From Pelobates cultripes (taxonomy: Eukaryota > Chordata > Amphibia > Anura > Pelobatidae): 64,000 bases of DNA. Shown piece by piece: positions 53,908-64,000 of this stretch. Numbering within the stretch: position 1 is the first letter of the stretch; each line of letters begins with the position of its first letter. The stretch spans positions 70,798,742 to 70,862,741 of the forward strand of contig OW240924.1 of NCBI GenBank assembly GCA_933207985.1. The letters run 5' to 3'. A program made the position numbers and the translations under genes. The notes under the pieces were generated by a model. The model was given only the letters and a program-made list of their open reading frames with translations, was not told the origin of the DNA and did not search any database.

Positions 53908-54396
53908 TTAAAGGAAAACTATAGGGTCAGAAACACTTTACTCCAGTCTGCTGTTGCTGGCTCTGCCCCTGATCCGCCTGCTTGGCTGACATCATCAGAA
54001 GTGGTGATCTCAGCCAATTACAATGCTTTCCTAAAGGAAAGCATTGGATTGGCTAAGCTTGTCAAGGAGGCAGATCACCATTATACAGCGATACGGAATC
54101 TGATGGCGCTATATAAATAATGAAATAATATTAATAATCAGGGGCAGAGCCAGCAAAAGCCAAACACAGCCCTGGCCAATCAGCATCTCATCATAGAGAT
54201 GAACTGAATCAATGCACCTCTATGAAGAAAGTTCAGTGTCTCCATGCAGAGGGTGGAGACACTGAATGTCCAAGGAAGCACCTCTAGTAGCCATCTGAGG
54301 AGTGGCCAGTGAAGTTATCACTAGGCTGTAATGTAAACACTGCACTTTCTCTGAAAAGACAGTGTTTACTGCAAAAAGCCTGAAAGGAATGGAACA
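53908..54396 (-). mobile_element. Kolobok/T2-type MITE with an inner LINE insertion
   Basis: TTAA at 53908-53911 then AGGAAAACTATAGGGTCAG starts a reversed T2 MITE. The family interior runs to CAGTGTTTACTGCAAAAAGC near 54385, and the far end is missing. A 59-bp LINE tail interrupts the block that reads GGCAGATCAGGGGCAGAGC in the copy at 20265-20766. Confidence 0.85.
54078..54136 (+). mobile_element. 59-bp L2 LINE tail inserted in a T2 MITE
   Basis: CAGCGATACGGAATCTGATG followed by GCGCTATATAAATAATG is the extreme 3' end of an L2-type LINE. ATCA at 54074-54077 is repeated at 54137-54140. Removing the insert restores the family sequence AGATCAGGGGC, giving a clean empty-site comparison. Confidence 0.9.
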
Positions 54397-55000
54397 ATGC
54401 GCCCAAAAATAAAAACACAGTATATTAATATCTGCATAGTTGATAAATTGGACCATCATTTTATATCAGTCTAAACGAATGCTTCCTAATCCCCAGCCCA
54501 GTACCATCTTCCCATTCTCTTCTACAGCTTCATTAATTCTTCTGTCTGTCAACAAATTGCTCTGGTTTTACACTCAAGTTCTTTATTCCTGTATCTCCTC
54601 TCTTTGCACCTCCACCCATACAATTATTCCAATTTGCCTAAAACGGTATTTCTCCTGTCATTATTTTTCAAAGGGATATATTCAATAATTGGAAAATATG
54701 AGGTCAATTAAAATTCAAGGTGCAAAATACATTTTGGAATAGAATTCATAAACAATAGATTATAGCAGGGTTACTCCAGATGTTTTGGACTACATCTCCC
54801 ATAATGCTCTTACAGTAATAATGCTGGCAAATCAGGGGAGATGTAGTCCAGAACATCTAGAGTGCCGAAGGTTGCTTACGGGGATATCATTTTAAAATGT
54901 GGGTAACAGCTGACTGCTATTTAGGGGTCAATAAATATTTTTTTCCTAGTTTCTTGCAAAATTGCAAAAAAACCTGTTGTTCTCCCCCCCCCCCCCTTCT
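54397..55000. mobile_element. Palindromic hAT-like MITE in otherwise unassigned sequence
   Basis: At 54766-54870, CAGGGTTACTCCAGATGTTT then GGACTACATCTCCC is mirrored by GGGAGATGTAGTCC and AGAACATCTAGAGTGCC. The body resembles the other GGGAGTTGTAG-type MITEs. No duplication could be fixed. Outside it (54397-54765) nothing is recognised. Confidence 0.5.
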
Positions 55001-55076
55001 TTTGGATCAACAGCAAAGACAGATTTGAGAAAGGCTAAACTTGATGGACACACGTCTCTTTTCAGCCTAAGTAACA
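55001..55076 (+). mobile_element. CR1 LINE 3' tail fragment
   Basis: TTTGGATCAACAGCAAAGAC and CTAAACTTGATGGACACACG followed by TCTTTTCAGCCTAAGTAAC is the plus-strand version of the CR1 tail at 39803-39900. Confidence 0.85.
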
Positions 55077-55212
55077 ATGCACCCCAGGCATAGACCATCT
55101 TTGGTCATGGGGGTTAAAATTTTTCTAAAACTCGTCAATCCTTTTACAAATGTAAGTAAAAAAACACTTTTCAACACCAAATTATGGTGCAGTCACTTGG
55201 AAAAAATTAAAG

Positions 55213-55551
55213 TAGACATGTGCAATGCGTTTCAGTCCGAATTGAAATTCGGATGAATTTCGGCAATTCGGATGCTTCCGAATGTCCGAATTTTATAAGT
55301 GCTAAAATGCCGAACCGAAACAAGTCCTGAATTTCGGAAGTCCAGATCCGAACCAATTGCCGAAGTGCTTCGGATTTCTGAAAAGTGGCAAAACAGGAGA
55401 GGGAGGTAAAATTAAGGGAATGATGACAGGAATCTAACCCTATACTTATCCCTACCCCTTACCCCAACCGTATCACTAACCCTACCCCGAGTTTTGGAAG
55501 TGCCGAACCGAACCAAAGTGCCGAATTTCGTAAGTGCCATGCACATCCCTA
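55213..55551. mobile_element. MITE with TAGRSATGTGCA ends and CCGAA/TTCGG interior
   Basis: TAGACATGTGCA at the left pairs with TGCACATCCCTA at the right. The interior is dense in TTCGG and CCGAA and can fold extensively (GAATTTCGGCAATTCGGATG against CGAACCGAAACAAGTCC). A C/T-rich CCTACCCCTTACCCC patch lies in the right half. Superfamily not determined. Confidence 0.65.
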
Positions 55552-57608
55552 AATGAAAGTACTACACTTCCCTTCTACCGCTTTGTTTCTCCAATGCAAG
55601 AAGATATGTCATCTTGCAAAGAAATCAAGTGACTGTGGCTTATTAGGTAGTATTTGGGATTGGCATTTATACGAGTGAGTTACTATGTCACATATAACAA
55701 AAAACACTAGTCCCTAAGAATACAAAAAAGGGGGCATGTCAAATCCAGAATTTGCTTAACAAACTATAAGCCCGTAGATGAAAACTGAAAGAAAAATGTT
55801 CAGAGCTTTAACCTCGTGTATGTAATACTGTTTATGCAATCTCTATTATGAGACCCAATTATTTTTCTTTAGGAGTTGTCAGTGAACTGAGAGTATTGTT
55901 AATTCAAATGTACTTTACATCATTCGCAGAAGTGTGGGAGGTAATAGCAGGAAAGTGCTTGTGAAAGAATACATTTTAAGAGTTGTGATGGCAAATAATC
56001 CATATACCTAGTAGCTTGTGTCAATGCCTTAAGTTGCAAGTAGACATTTTTTTTTATCTTTAAGGGGAGGGGAGGGTAGGGTAACTTTAATAGGAGGCAT
56101 TTCTCCTTTTTCTCGATCAGTTAAATGGCGATTCTTAGAAAATTAGCTTACATTATAAAAAAAAAAAATCCAAACTACTTTCTTCTACTTTCCATGTATT
56201 ACATATTATCTCTCTCTAATTAGATGGTATTATTGTCAAACTTATATTATCACAATTTTATGTCTAAAATGTATCGGAACGTTAATGGCGTATAACCCTG
56301 CACCGCACCAGAGGGCAAGAGACGTTTGGCGGCATACTTGGAGGCAAGGTCAGCATCTGGTTCGCTGTTGCTGAGGACTGCAGCTGGCTACTGAGATTAG
56401 ACCAAAATTTTGCAAATAATTGGGATAGCTTGGTCAGAGTAGTAAGCTGCTGGACCTTTCTGAGCACTGGTCCCATGTAGCCAGCTATGTTGCCTTATGG
56501 GTAATTTGGTTGTGGTTTCTTAACGGTCTAACCCCCGAAGGTAAGCCGGCACCATATCAACTTCCTTCCCACATATTTTTATGCTGTCCAGAGGGTTCCT
56601 TTAAAGATTTAACAATTGTCAACATAATCCAGTTCAGCCCAGCCACATCCAGTGCACAAATTATATCAGAGGTGGAAAAATAGAAACATTGTTTCCATTT
56701 CTCCTCTTGTTTGTTTGTTCTCCGCATGCCCGTTGGCTAAAACATGCTGAGGGCAATGATTGACAAAGAGCCAAGATGGAGTTGTCCAGTTCCAGGATAG
56801 TGGTAAAATTTCCTCTTTAAATCTCTGCATCACGTGCTAGCCACTATTTGGTTTTCCTCTCAGTTTGGCATAAGCATTTAAATTATTGCCTTATCAGATG
56901 GATGAAAGATCTCATTAGTGGATTTTTATTAATATTAATTGTTTTGTTTTTACATACACATATATAATATTATAGAAGAACAATTGTATAATGTTTATAC
57001 TTTATGAAGCCCAATTCTGTTTAAAGGTGGGTGACCCTTTAAAATCGTGCAGTGAAATAATGAAATGGTGTAACCGTGGAATGCTGCATAGAACAATAAA
57101 AAATATACAAGACGTGAGAAGACATGTCCATTGTCTGCTTTAAAGGGAAAGGCTGGGCTCCGCAAGACTACATTTTTGATTGTTGAGTGTTTTCATAACA
57201 TGCTCATTACTGGAAATGAAGGTACACAAGCTGGCACATGCTCAGACGATATCTTGGTTCCGGATTTACAAGTAATAAAACTTGAATACTAATAGTACAC
57301 AAGAAACTATTGTGAAATAGGCAGGATAACAAAAAAACAACAAGAAACGGCATGTGCTATAGTGTTTAAACAAAAAGAGCAATCATCGCATTATTAGTAG
57401 CAGTAGTAGAGTGCTTTACAATTATAGAATGGGGATATTTAGGCATATGATGCAATGTGTGAAAGAACTGAACAGTGGAAGAAGAGAGAGTGTGTGCTGG
57501 GCTATGGAAATGAGGAGGGCAACTGAAAATGAGATGGGCAAGGGAACTCAGGGTAATGAAAAAAGCATCATCCATGAAAATATCCACACTTCAAATCACT
57601 TTATAAGG
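55552..57608. other. No supported gene or element
   Basis: AT-rich sequence. Frames are short and scattered (for example 56282-56476 minus, 57411-57707 plus) without domains. A worn L2-like tail may lie near 57395-57430 (AGAGTGCTTTACAATTATAG). Confidence 0.3.
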
Positions 57609-58019
57609 TTAAAGGGAAACTGTATGCTAGGAATGCAAAATAGTATCCCTGGCATAATGTGCCCGCCTCGCTCGCAAGCCTATCCCCCCCAGCACACAAA
57701 GGGTTAGAAATACTTTTGTCACTTACCTGAAACCAGCGCCGATGTACCCCGGTGCTAGGTCAAGCTCCACCTTCGCTCCTGCTCCCGCGATGTCGTCTGA
57801 AAAATAATGCGCAGGAAAAGTTGCCGAACGACTCAAAAGCGCCTCTTGCGGCTGTCTGGTAGTCAGGCACTAGAGGTGGAGTTAACCCTGCAATGTAATT
57901 ATTGCAGTTTCTAAATAATTGCAATAATTACTATTGCAGAGTTGAACTGACAGGGACAGTGCACCCAGACTACTTCAATGAGCTGAAGTGGTCGGGGTGC
58001 ATATATAGTGTCCCTTTAA
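57609..58019 (-). mobile_element. T2-type MITE, third subfamily, complete 411 bp
   Basis: TTAA 57609-57612 then AGGGAAACTGTATGCTAGG, and at the right CACTTCAATGAGC-type hairpin text then ATATAGTGTCCCTTTAA (TTAA 58016-58019). The right hairpin is ACTACTTCAATGAGCTGAAGTGG. It is related to 25283-25745 but reversed. Confidence 0.85.
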
Positions 58020-58858
58020 GTAGGCATTCTAATTTAAGAGTTTAGGATTAAGGTTGTGGTTTATAATAAGATTTGTTGTTTGGGATTAAAATTAAGGGTT
58101 TAGAATTGGGATTATTGTCAGGGTTTGGATTTGATTTTGTGATTATTTTTGATGGTCAGATTTAGAGTCTTGTTATAAGATTAAATTTAGAGATTAGCTA
58201 AAGCACTGAAATTATCTATAATTTCAATATAATTGAATAAGAAAATTATGAAATAAAAAAAAGTTACTCCAACGGCTTGGCCCCCATCGCACCCTGGGAA
58301 CGGGTGGAATGCAAAGTACCTGTGGACCGGATGGCCTGTTAGCCTGAGACATCAGACCCCCCAGGTTTTATGGTTAATTTCTCACGGTTTAGCTGGGTAC
58401 CTGCGAGTACTAAGTTATACTTGCCGAGACCTGCAAATCTCACATTACCTTTTTGGAGACCGGTGAGTGTCAAATTATCACTGTACCTCTGCATACCACT
58501 ACACTGCTGATACTTTACTGACATAATGCCTGTGATAACCTGATTTGTCTTTTGCTACAAAAACAAAACATTTCTCAAACAAATTACAAAAAGGTTAAAA
58601 TAGCAATTTGACAGAAATGGATTTAAATAACAATTTTGAAAGTTGCAAAACAATTTAATTATGTTAATTAGAAAGTTTAGGTTTGGTGTAAAATTTGGGG
58701 TGGAGGTTACATTGTAGGACTAGAATTAAGAGTTAGGGTTAGGAGATTCAGATTACTGTTTCAATTTAAGTTAGTGGTTAGGTTTGGGGTCACAAGAAAA
58801 ATGTTTTACACTGATGTAGCATACTTTTTTTTTTTTTAAACACCTTTTTTGCATGGAT
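58020..58858. other. Degenerate TTAGG-like sequence, no gene
   Basis: 58030-58190 and 58675-58790 contain irregular GTTAGGGTTAGG- and AATTAAGGGTTTAG-like words, too irregular to be telomeric. Between them is unassigned sequence. Confidence 0.4.
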
Positions 58859-58986
58859 CTTTTTTATTGAAAGTTTTTGCAGGTTAAGTGCACATTACAT
58901 TGTTTTTGCAGGTTACATGTCACACGTTTCACACAGCAATATACAATACACAAAAGTTCACAATTGTTCTGTACATGGCAACTATA
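58859..58986 (-). mobile_element. L1-type LINE, 3' end (interrupted)
   Basis: A T-rich start and TTTTTTATTGAAAG mark a reversed poly(A)/3' UTR end. The text stops at the hAT-like insertion at 58995 and resumes after it at 60782. The reverse-transcriptase part lies further on, at 61500-63149. Confidence 0.55.
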
Positions 58987-59095
58987 ACAGAGGGCAGGGG
59001 TCAAGTCCTGGGGAAAAAAGTGTGGGAACTCACCCAAGATTCCCGCCTCCCCCCCCCTTAAAAAATAAAATAAAATACAAATTACACTCCTATGC

Positions 59096-59650
59096 ATATA
59101 GTGCAGTGCGTGTATAATGAATGTAGTGTGTTTGTAGTGAATGCAGTGTGAATAATAATTGTAGTGTATTTGTAGTGAGTGCAGAGTGTGTATAATGAAT
59201 GCAGTGTGTTTTAGTGAGTGCAGAGTGTGTATAATGAATGCAGTGTATTTGTAGTGAGTGCAGTGTGTATAATAAATGTAGTGTATTTGTAGTGAGTGCA
59301 GTGTGTATAATAAACGTAGTGTATTTGTAGTGCGTGCAGTGTGTATAATAAATGTAGTGTATTTGTAGTGAGTGCAGTGTGTATAGTGAATGTAGTGTTT
59401 TTGTAGTGAGTGCAGAGTGTGTATAATGAATGCAGAGTGTGCATAATAAATTTAGTGTGTTTGTAGTGAGTGCAGAGTGTGTACAATGAATGCAGTGTAT
59501 GTAGTGTGTTTGTAGTGAATGCAGAGTATGTATAGTGAATGCAGTGTGTAGTGAGTGCAGAATGTGCATAATGAATGCAGAGGGTGTATAGTGAATGTAG
59601 TGTGTTTGTAGTGAGTGAAGAGTGTGTATAATGAATGCAGTGTGTGCGTG
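59096..59650. repeat. Minisatellite of TGTAGTGAGTGCAG units
   Basis: About 15 units near 33-36 bp (TTTGTAGTGAGTGCAGTGTG and TATAATAAATGTAGTGTA) run through this part. The 159-codon minus-strand frame made of His, Thr, Tyr and Ile repeats is an artefact. Confidence 0.93.
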
Positions 59651-60400
59651 TGCTGGATGATGTGTGTGTGCGCTCTGGATGACGTGTGTGTGAGTGCTGG
59701 ATTATGTGTGTGTGCGTGTTGGATGATGGGTGTGTGTGTGCGTGCTGGATGATGGGTGTGTGTGTGCGTGCTGGATGATGGTGTGTGTGTGTGCTGGATG
59801 ATGGGTGTGTGTGTGCGTGCTGGATGATGGGTGTGTGTGTGCGTGCTGGATGATGGGTGTGTGCGTGCTGGATGATGTGGGTGTGTATGCGTGCTGGATG
59901 ATGGGTGTGTGTGTGCTGGATGATGTGTGTGTGTTGGATGATGGGTGTGTGTGAGTGCTGGATGATGGGTGTGTGTGTGTGCTGGATGATGGGTGTGTGT
60001 GAGTGCTGGATGATGGGTGTGTGTGTGCTGGATGATGTGTGTGTGAGTGCTGGATGAGTGTGTGTGTGGAGTGCTGGATGATGTGTGTGTGTGCTGGATG
60101 ATGGGTGTGTGAGTGCTGGATGATGTGTGTGTGAGTGCTGGATGATGTGTGTGTGTGAGTGCTGGATGATGTGTGTGTGTGTGAGTGCTGGATGATGGGT
60201 GTGTGAGTGAGTGCTGGATGATGTGTGTGTGTGTGAGTGCTGGATGATGTGTGTGTGAGTGCTGGATGATGTGTGTGTGTGAGAGTGCTGGATGATGTGT
60301 GTGTGTGTGTGTGAGTGCTGGATGATGTGTGTGTGTGTGTGTGAGTGCTGGATGATGGGTGTGTGAGAGTGTGAGTGCTGGATGATGTGTGTGTGGGGGG
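59650..60400. repeat. Minisatellite of GTGCTGGATGATG(TG)n units
   Basis: About 30 units of 20-30 bp, each GAGTGCTGGATGATG followed by a variable GT run. The 236-codon minus-strand frame (Ser, His, Thr and Pro repeats) is an artefact. Confidence 0.95.
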
Positions 60401-60524
60401 GGGGAAAAGCATTTTTTTACTTTATGTATAATATTTATTTTATTCCCCCCTCCCTGCTTCTTACCTTGCCAGGGAGGGGGGAGATCGCCTGGTGGTCCGG
60501 TGGTATGCTGGAGGGAGCCAGCCG

Positions 60525-60677
60525 CTGCACAGAGGGGCCATCACACGCTGTGTTCCCTCTCCAGCTCTAACTCTCGCGAGACTCGCCTGTGCGGAGCGTT
60601 GCCATGGTAACAGCCGCGGGTCTCGCGAGAGTTATAGCTGGAGAGGGAACACAGCGTGTGATGGCCCCTCTGTGCAG
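60525..60677. repeat. GC-rich hairpin with two TCTCGCGAGA palindromes
   Basis: The arms 60525-60582 and 60620-60677 are inverted repeats matching at 57 of 58 positions, with a 37-base loop containing GCGGAGCGTTGCCATGG. Each arm carries the palindrome TCTCGCGAGA (60572-60581 and 60621-60630), a known core promoter motif bound by ZBTB33/Kaiso in vertebrates. Whether it acts here is unknown. Confidence 0.93.
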
Positions 60678-60789
60678 GTAGCAGGGCCGGTCCTGCAGGA
60701 CAGGTAACGGGAACGGCGTTCCTGCTTTGGAAAAAGTGCAGGAACGCCGTTCCCATGCGTTCCTGCAGGACTCGAGCCCTGACAGAGGG

Positions 60790-61499
60790 ATATCAACAGT
60801 TCACAGACCTTTACTTGGCATACATTTGTGATTATGGGTCTCGGCCTGTGACTTTGGCTTGAGTTGACTTTATGCCTAAACCTGTATGGTATTGTCCCCT
60901 CACGTCTAAGTCTTTACCAGCAAATAGCCTAGTCAAAATTTGGTGTCAGGTCCAGTGACAGAAATATGAAGCATTTGGAATGTGAATGTTAGATATTGGC
61001 CCCCATGTGACCCTCAGCACGCATGTCAGCTCCCCGAGGCCTCTGGTGCAACTTCAAAAACTCCAGTTTACTCTAAGTGTAGATGACTTGCATTCTTAAT
61101 AAAGGAAGGGAGGGGAGTTTTATGTGCCTAGGTGGTCTGGATCCCAGAGTGTGGTTTAGTACATATAGGTATGTTATCTTTGTCTCCTTGTGCACTGCTG
61201 TGCTGTAGATTATGACTGCAATCCTGCATAACATCAAGTTCAAGAGATATGTACACAACACGGAATATAATGAGGTACGTAAATACCAACTTTAACTATT
61301 ATACTAAGTGTGTGAAACCAGTAGACCCTAATTCTGTATTTACTACGACCAAGCGGGCGGTCGATGTGATTCTCAATTGTAACTGTGATTTAACCCTGAT
61401 CCTTTGGTTAAGACCTTTGGTTCTTATGGAATCCAAACCTACTTTGTCACTCCTTTTCAAATTGTAATTCTTTACCCTTCAATCAATTTGAAATTTCTT
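60790..61499 (-). mobile_element. Probable L1-type LINE 3' UTR (resumed)
   Basis: Between the hAT-like insertion and the L1 coding remnant. No element ends or coding frames are seen, and assignment to the L1 rests on position only. Confidence 0.4.
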
Positions 61500-63149
61500 C
61501 ATAATGGCTAGTCTTGACTATTCTGTCTAGAACCTCCTGCATGGTGGGGGCAGTTGTGGATTTCCATCACGCTGCGATAGTTTTGGCGGCTTGTAGAATG
61601 TGTAGAATGTGTAAGGCAACCACTTTGTGTTTCATATTTTTCATGTTTGGGATTATGTGCAATAAAAAACATTCCGGGATGAGGGGGTATCTTGATATAT
61701 AGTGTAGAGGAGATAAACTCCTCGATTAACATCCAAAATGGTTGCACGTTAGGGCATTTCTAGAGTATGTGGTAGAATGTGCCTTGGTGTGTGCTGCATC
61801 TCCAACAGGCGTCAGAGACCATCGGATACATAAGAGCTAGTTTAGTAGGGGTCAGGTACCACCTCATCATGGCTTTACAATATCTTCCCAATGGGATAAG
61901 CTACTTGAGGAGGCTTTGGTCACCTGAATAGCTGAGTACCACTCTGCTAAGGGGAATGTTCTGTTTCCCATTTTAACATGTATGGAAGTTTTTGTGATTC
62001 TTCTGAGTTTATCTGAGATTTGTAGCACAGCAAAAGATTTTTGAGGTTTCGGTGTAAACACGTGCCGCCAAAGAGGTTCAGGTTGGATGTGGCATGATAT
62101 TTAATCTGTTTTGTTTCGACTATGTGTTTCAGTCTGCGATTTGTGAAAAGTTCCCCACTAGGCAATGTGTAGTCCTTTTGTAGGTTTGATTCCCGATTCT
62201 GTACACAGAGTCCCCACCCGATACACCCTTCTGTCAATCCATGGTTGTGAATAAAGATCAGTTGTAGTAGATGATAGCGCCGTCAAGGGAGCCAGTGTGA
62301 TTAACTAAACCGATCCCACCAAGGAGGGTATTGCCTTTGTAGTTGGTAACATAATTTTATGTTTTGTTGGGTTTGATAGGGCGGTGGTCCAGAGAAGATG
62401 TGAGACGACATCTGGGGCCGAGCATGCATTCTCCAAATGCAGCCAAAGCGGTTGAGAAGAGGATGTCAGTACTCATAAGGCTTGGGATATTAATGACGCT
62501 TTATAATATTTGGTAATGTTTAGAATTCCTAGGCCGCCTTTATTGGGATGGAGCCACAAAAGGTGCTGTGGCAATCTTGGGGGCTTTTTCTTCCAGATAT
62601 GAGCATTTGAAATTGTTTAAGGAGTTTTTTTGGGAGAGCAATGTGGAGTGTTCGGAAAGAGATATAGAATGTGTGGTAAAATCATAATTTTCACAGTATG
62701 TGTGTGGCCCAGCCATGACACCTCCACTCCCCCCCCCATTTATGTGGCTGTTCCCTTAGTTTGTGAAGCATTGGTTTATAATTTTCTTGTGTTAGCATGT
62801 TATTAGACTTGGTTAATTTGATACCCAAGTAAGTGATCGAGGATTTGTGCCAATCAAAGGAGTGTATCACCTGCAGTTGATTCCGGAGGTCTGTTGAGAG
62901 CCTCATTGGTAGAGCCTGGGTTTTGTGTATGTTATTTTTATAGTAGGACACGCTACCATATGTGTTCCATTGTCCTAGCAGCTGTGATAGTGTTTGAGTT
63001 GGATTTTTTAAGAAAATAAGAATATCATCAGCAAAAAGAGCAAGTTTCGCTTCTCCAGCCAGAGTAGTCACGTCTGTTATCTTTATACTCCGTCAATAGA
63101 TGCTCTTAGTTCTCACCGAGGAATTCCAGCACTCCACCAGTGAAATGCA
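61500..63149 (-). pseudogene. L1-type LINE ORF2, reverse transcriptase to C-terminus, decayed
   Basis: On the minus strand the polymerase motif LALFADDILIFLKNP lies at about 63040, followed by SITYLGIKLTKSNN (about 62810). Near 62545 a shifted frame reads WKKKPPRLPQHLLWLHPNKG then GLGI, and near 61760 the C-terminal Cys-rich block TPRHILPHTLEM / QPFWMLIEE corresponds to the CWRC...H..CP...FW motif of L1. Several frameshifts and stops separate these pieces. The upstream polymerase is cut off near 63149, where the plus-strand L1 starts. Confidence 0.88.
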
Positions 63150-64000
63150 GGGGGCGTGGCTGACTACCGGTTGGGACGGATGCATGGAGTAAGGGCTCCG
63201 CATCTAACATGGCTCACAGCTACATATAAGCACAGATTTCCAAAAAAACATAACTCCAACAAAAGCAAAGTGCCCAGACACTGAATATGTCACAGTCGAA
63301 GCAAATGAAGATCATTTAGCTGTTCTGACGGGGGAGAAAAGACTGCCACAAAGCGCACCAAGATGGCGCTGACTCAGCCACACAATCGCCATTATTGGTA
63401 GACCCTTCGGAACCGGATCTTACCCCAGACACATTAGGGGGCAAAACCGTGACGCAAAAGAGCATATACAAAATGCTTGAAGACCTCAGAACAACGATTC
63501 AGAAGGATTTCCAATTAATTACAGCCTGCATCCACAAAGACCTTGCTGATTTGGGTGAGAGGACCAACCATCTTGAAAATAAAACAGAAGAATTGTGCGT
63601 TGCACATAATGACGTGGAAAATAGGATCCAGAGATTAGAAGACACGCCACGTTGAAAGGCAAACTGGCTGACACTAAGGACAGGTCCTGTCGGAACAACG
63701 CCTGTTTTCACAGCATTGCAGATTCGGTAACCGCAGACCAGCTCCCGACCTACATCAAAGCACTGTGCCACTCACTTGTACCAGAACTAGAGGACACAGC
63801 GTGGTTGCTGGATAGAGCTCATCGCCTGCCAAGGCCTGCCTGTTTCACAGCTGCCACACCGCAGGATGTAGTGGCATGCTTCCACTATTCTAAATCAAAG
63901 GAAGCCCTACAAAAGTTACCAGGAAGATGCAAGAGTTTCCAGAGCCGAAACAAAATCTGAACCTCTATGCTGAACATAGTGGCCAGAAGGAGAGAGTTGC
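63150..64000 (+). mobile_element. L1-type LINE, 5' end and ORF1 start (runs off window)
   Basis: GGGGGCGTGGCTGACTACCG at 63150 begins a GC-richer leader of about 210 bases that leads to AAGATGGCGCTG (ATG at 63363). Coding remnants of ORF1 follow. The element continues past the window. Confidence 0.8.
63363..63960 (+). pseudogene. L1 ORF1 (RNA-binding, coiled-coil) with frameshifts
   Basis: ORF1 of L1 makes an RNA-binding trimer that accompanies ORF2. Here the ATG at 63363 is in a different frame from the main segment (63395-63655), which encodes a heptad-patterned coiled coil (KDFQLITACIHKDLADLGER and NHLENKTEELCVAHNDVENR). A second shift near 63650 leads to 63652-63960, with DRSCRNNACFHSIADSV and LDRAHRLPRPA, the start of the RRM-like domain typical of L1 ORF1. 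At least two indels therefore break it. It ends at a stop at 63958-63960, before the C-terminal domain would be complete. Confidence 0.82.

Larger units (their letters stand above)
58995..60781. mobile_element. 1.79-kb hAT-like carrier element with perfect 8-bp duplication
   Basis: The left end CAGGGGTCAAGTCCTG is mirrored by CAGGACTCGAGCCCTG. ACAGAGGG is duplicated at 58987-58994 and 60782-60789. The interior consists of two tandem arrays and a GC-rich hairpin (60525-60677) plus a second stem at 60709-60754, whose arm complements the sequence next to the terminus. No transposase is present. It is inserted into an L1 on the minus strand. Confidence 0.92.

Noticed and set aside
58030..58790. 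TTAGGG-like words suggesting interstitial telomeric sequence
   Set aside because: The words are irregular in length and spacing, with no run of exact units.
59702..60412. 236-codon Ser/His/Thr frame on the minus strand
   Set aside because: It is the translation of the GTGCTGGATGATG minisatellite.
1..64000. Search for CRISPR arrays, operons, phage genes, tRNA or rRNA genes
   Set aside because: None found. Tandem arrays here lack unique spacers, and the sequence is clearly that of a vertebrate genome.

Overview
The window reads as intergenic or intronic DNA from an anuran amphibian (frog or toad). No complete host protein-coding gene, tRNA or rRNA gene can be supported. The anuran assignment rests on about twenty copies or fragments of Kolobok/T2-type MITEs (TTAA target sites, ends of the form TTAAAGGRACACTATAG), on CR1 and L2 LINE tails with amphibian-type 3' ends, on L1 pieces, and on many hAT-like elements carrying GT microsatellites and GC-rich hairpins. 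The genus cannot be read from the sequence. A 100-N assembly gap lies at 16593-16692.

Layout. 1-7 kb: T2 MITEs, a 94-bp hAT MITE, a possible terminal exon (985-1239), and the first copy of a 1.88-kb duplicated segment. 7-10 kb: a hAT-like element filled with a GA-rich minisatellite, then a T2 MITE cut by a solo LTR with a perfect 5-bp target duplication. 10-16 kb: sparse sequence with a small L1-type insertion (15-bp duplication), a T2 MITE, and a broken retroelement-like ORF on the minus strand. 16-18 kb: GA and CA arrays around the gap. 18-21 kb: a T2 MITE split by the second copy of the 1.88-kb segment. 21-25 kb: the least repetitive part, with one well-formed candidate exon on the minus strand (22184-22263). 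25-31 kb: two nearly identical Tc1-like transposons in opposite orientation around a hAT-like element; the right copy has an intact 338-aa DD37E transposase and the left copy is broken by two small deletions. 34-38 kb: T2-like and nested hAT-like elements rich in hairpins. 39-41 kb: a second solo LTR interrupted by a CR1 LINE. 44-47 kb: a 2.7-kb terminal-repeat element with a second hAT-like element nested inside. 49-53 kb: a nearly complete L2-type LINE (endonuclease and reverse transcriptase, one frameshift). 53-58 kb: more T2 copies. 58-64 kb: an old minus-strand L1 interrupted by a 1.8-kb hAT-like element, and abutted at its 5' side by the start of a plus-strand L1.

Almost everything recognisable is a transposable element or a tandem array inside one. 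The only intact gene is the Tc1-like transposase. The nonautonomous elements (T2 MITEs, hAT-like carriers, solo LTRs) have no matching enzyme in the window. The most informative observations are the nesting order, the exact target duplications, the MITE-anchored copy of a 1.88-kb segment, and the hairpin module that recurs in separate hAT-like elements.
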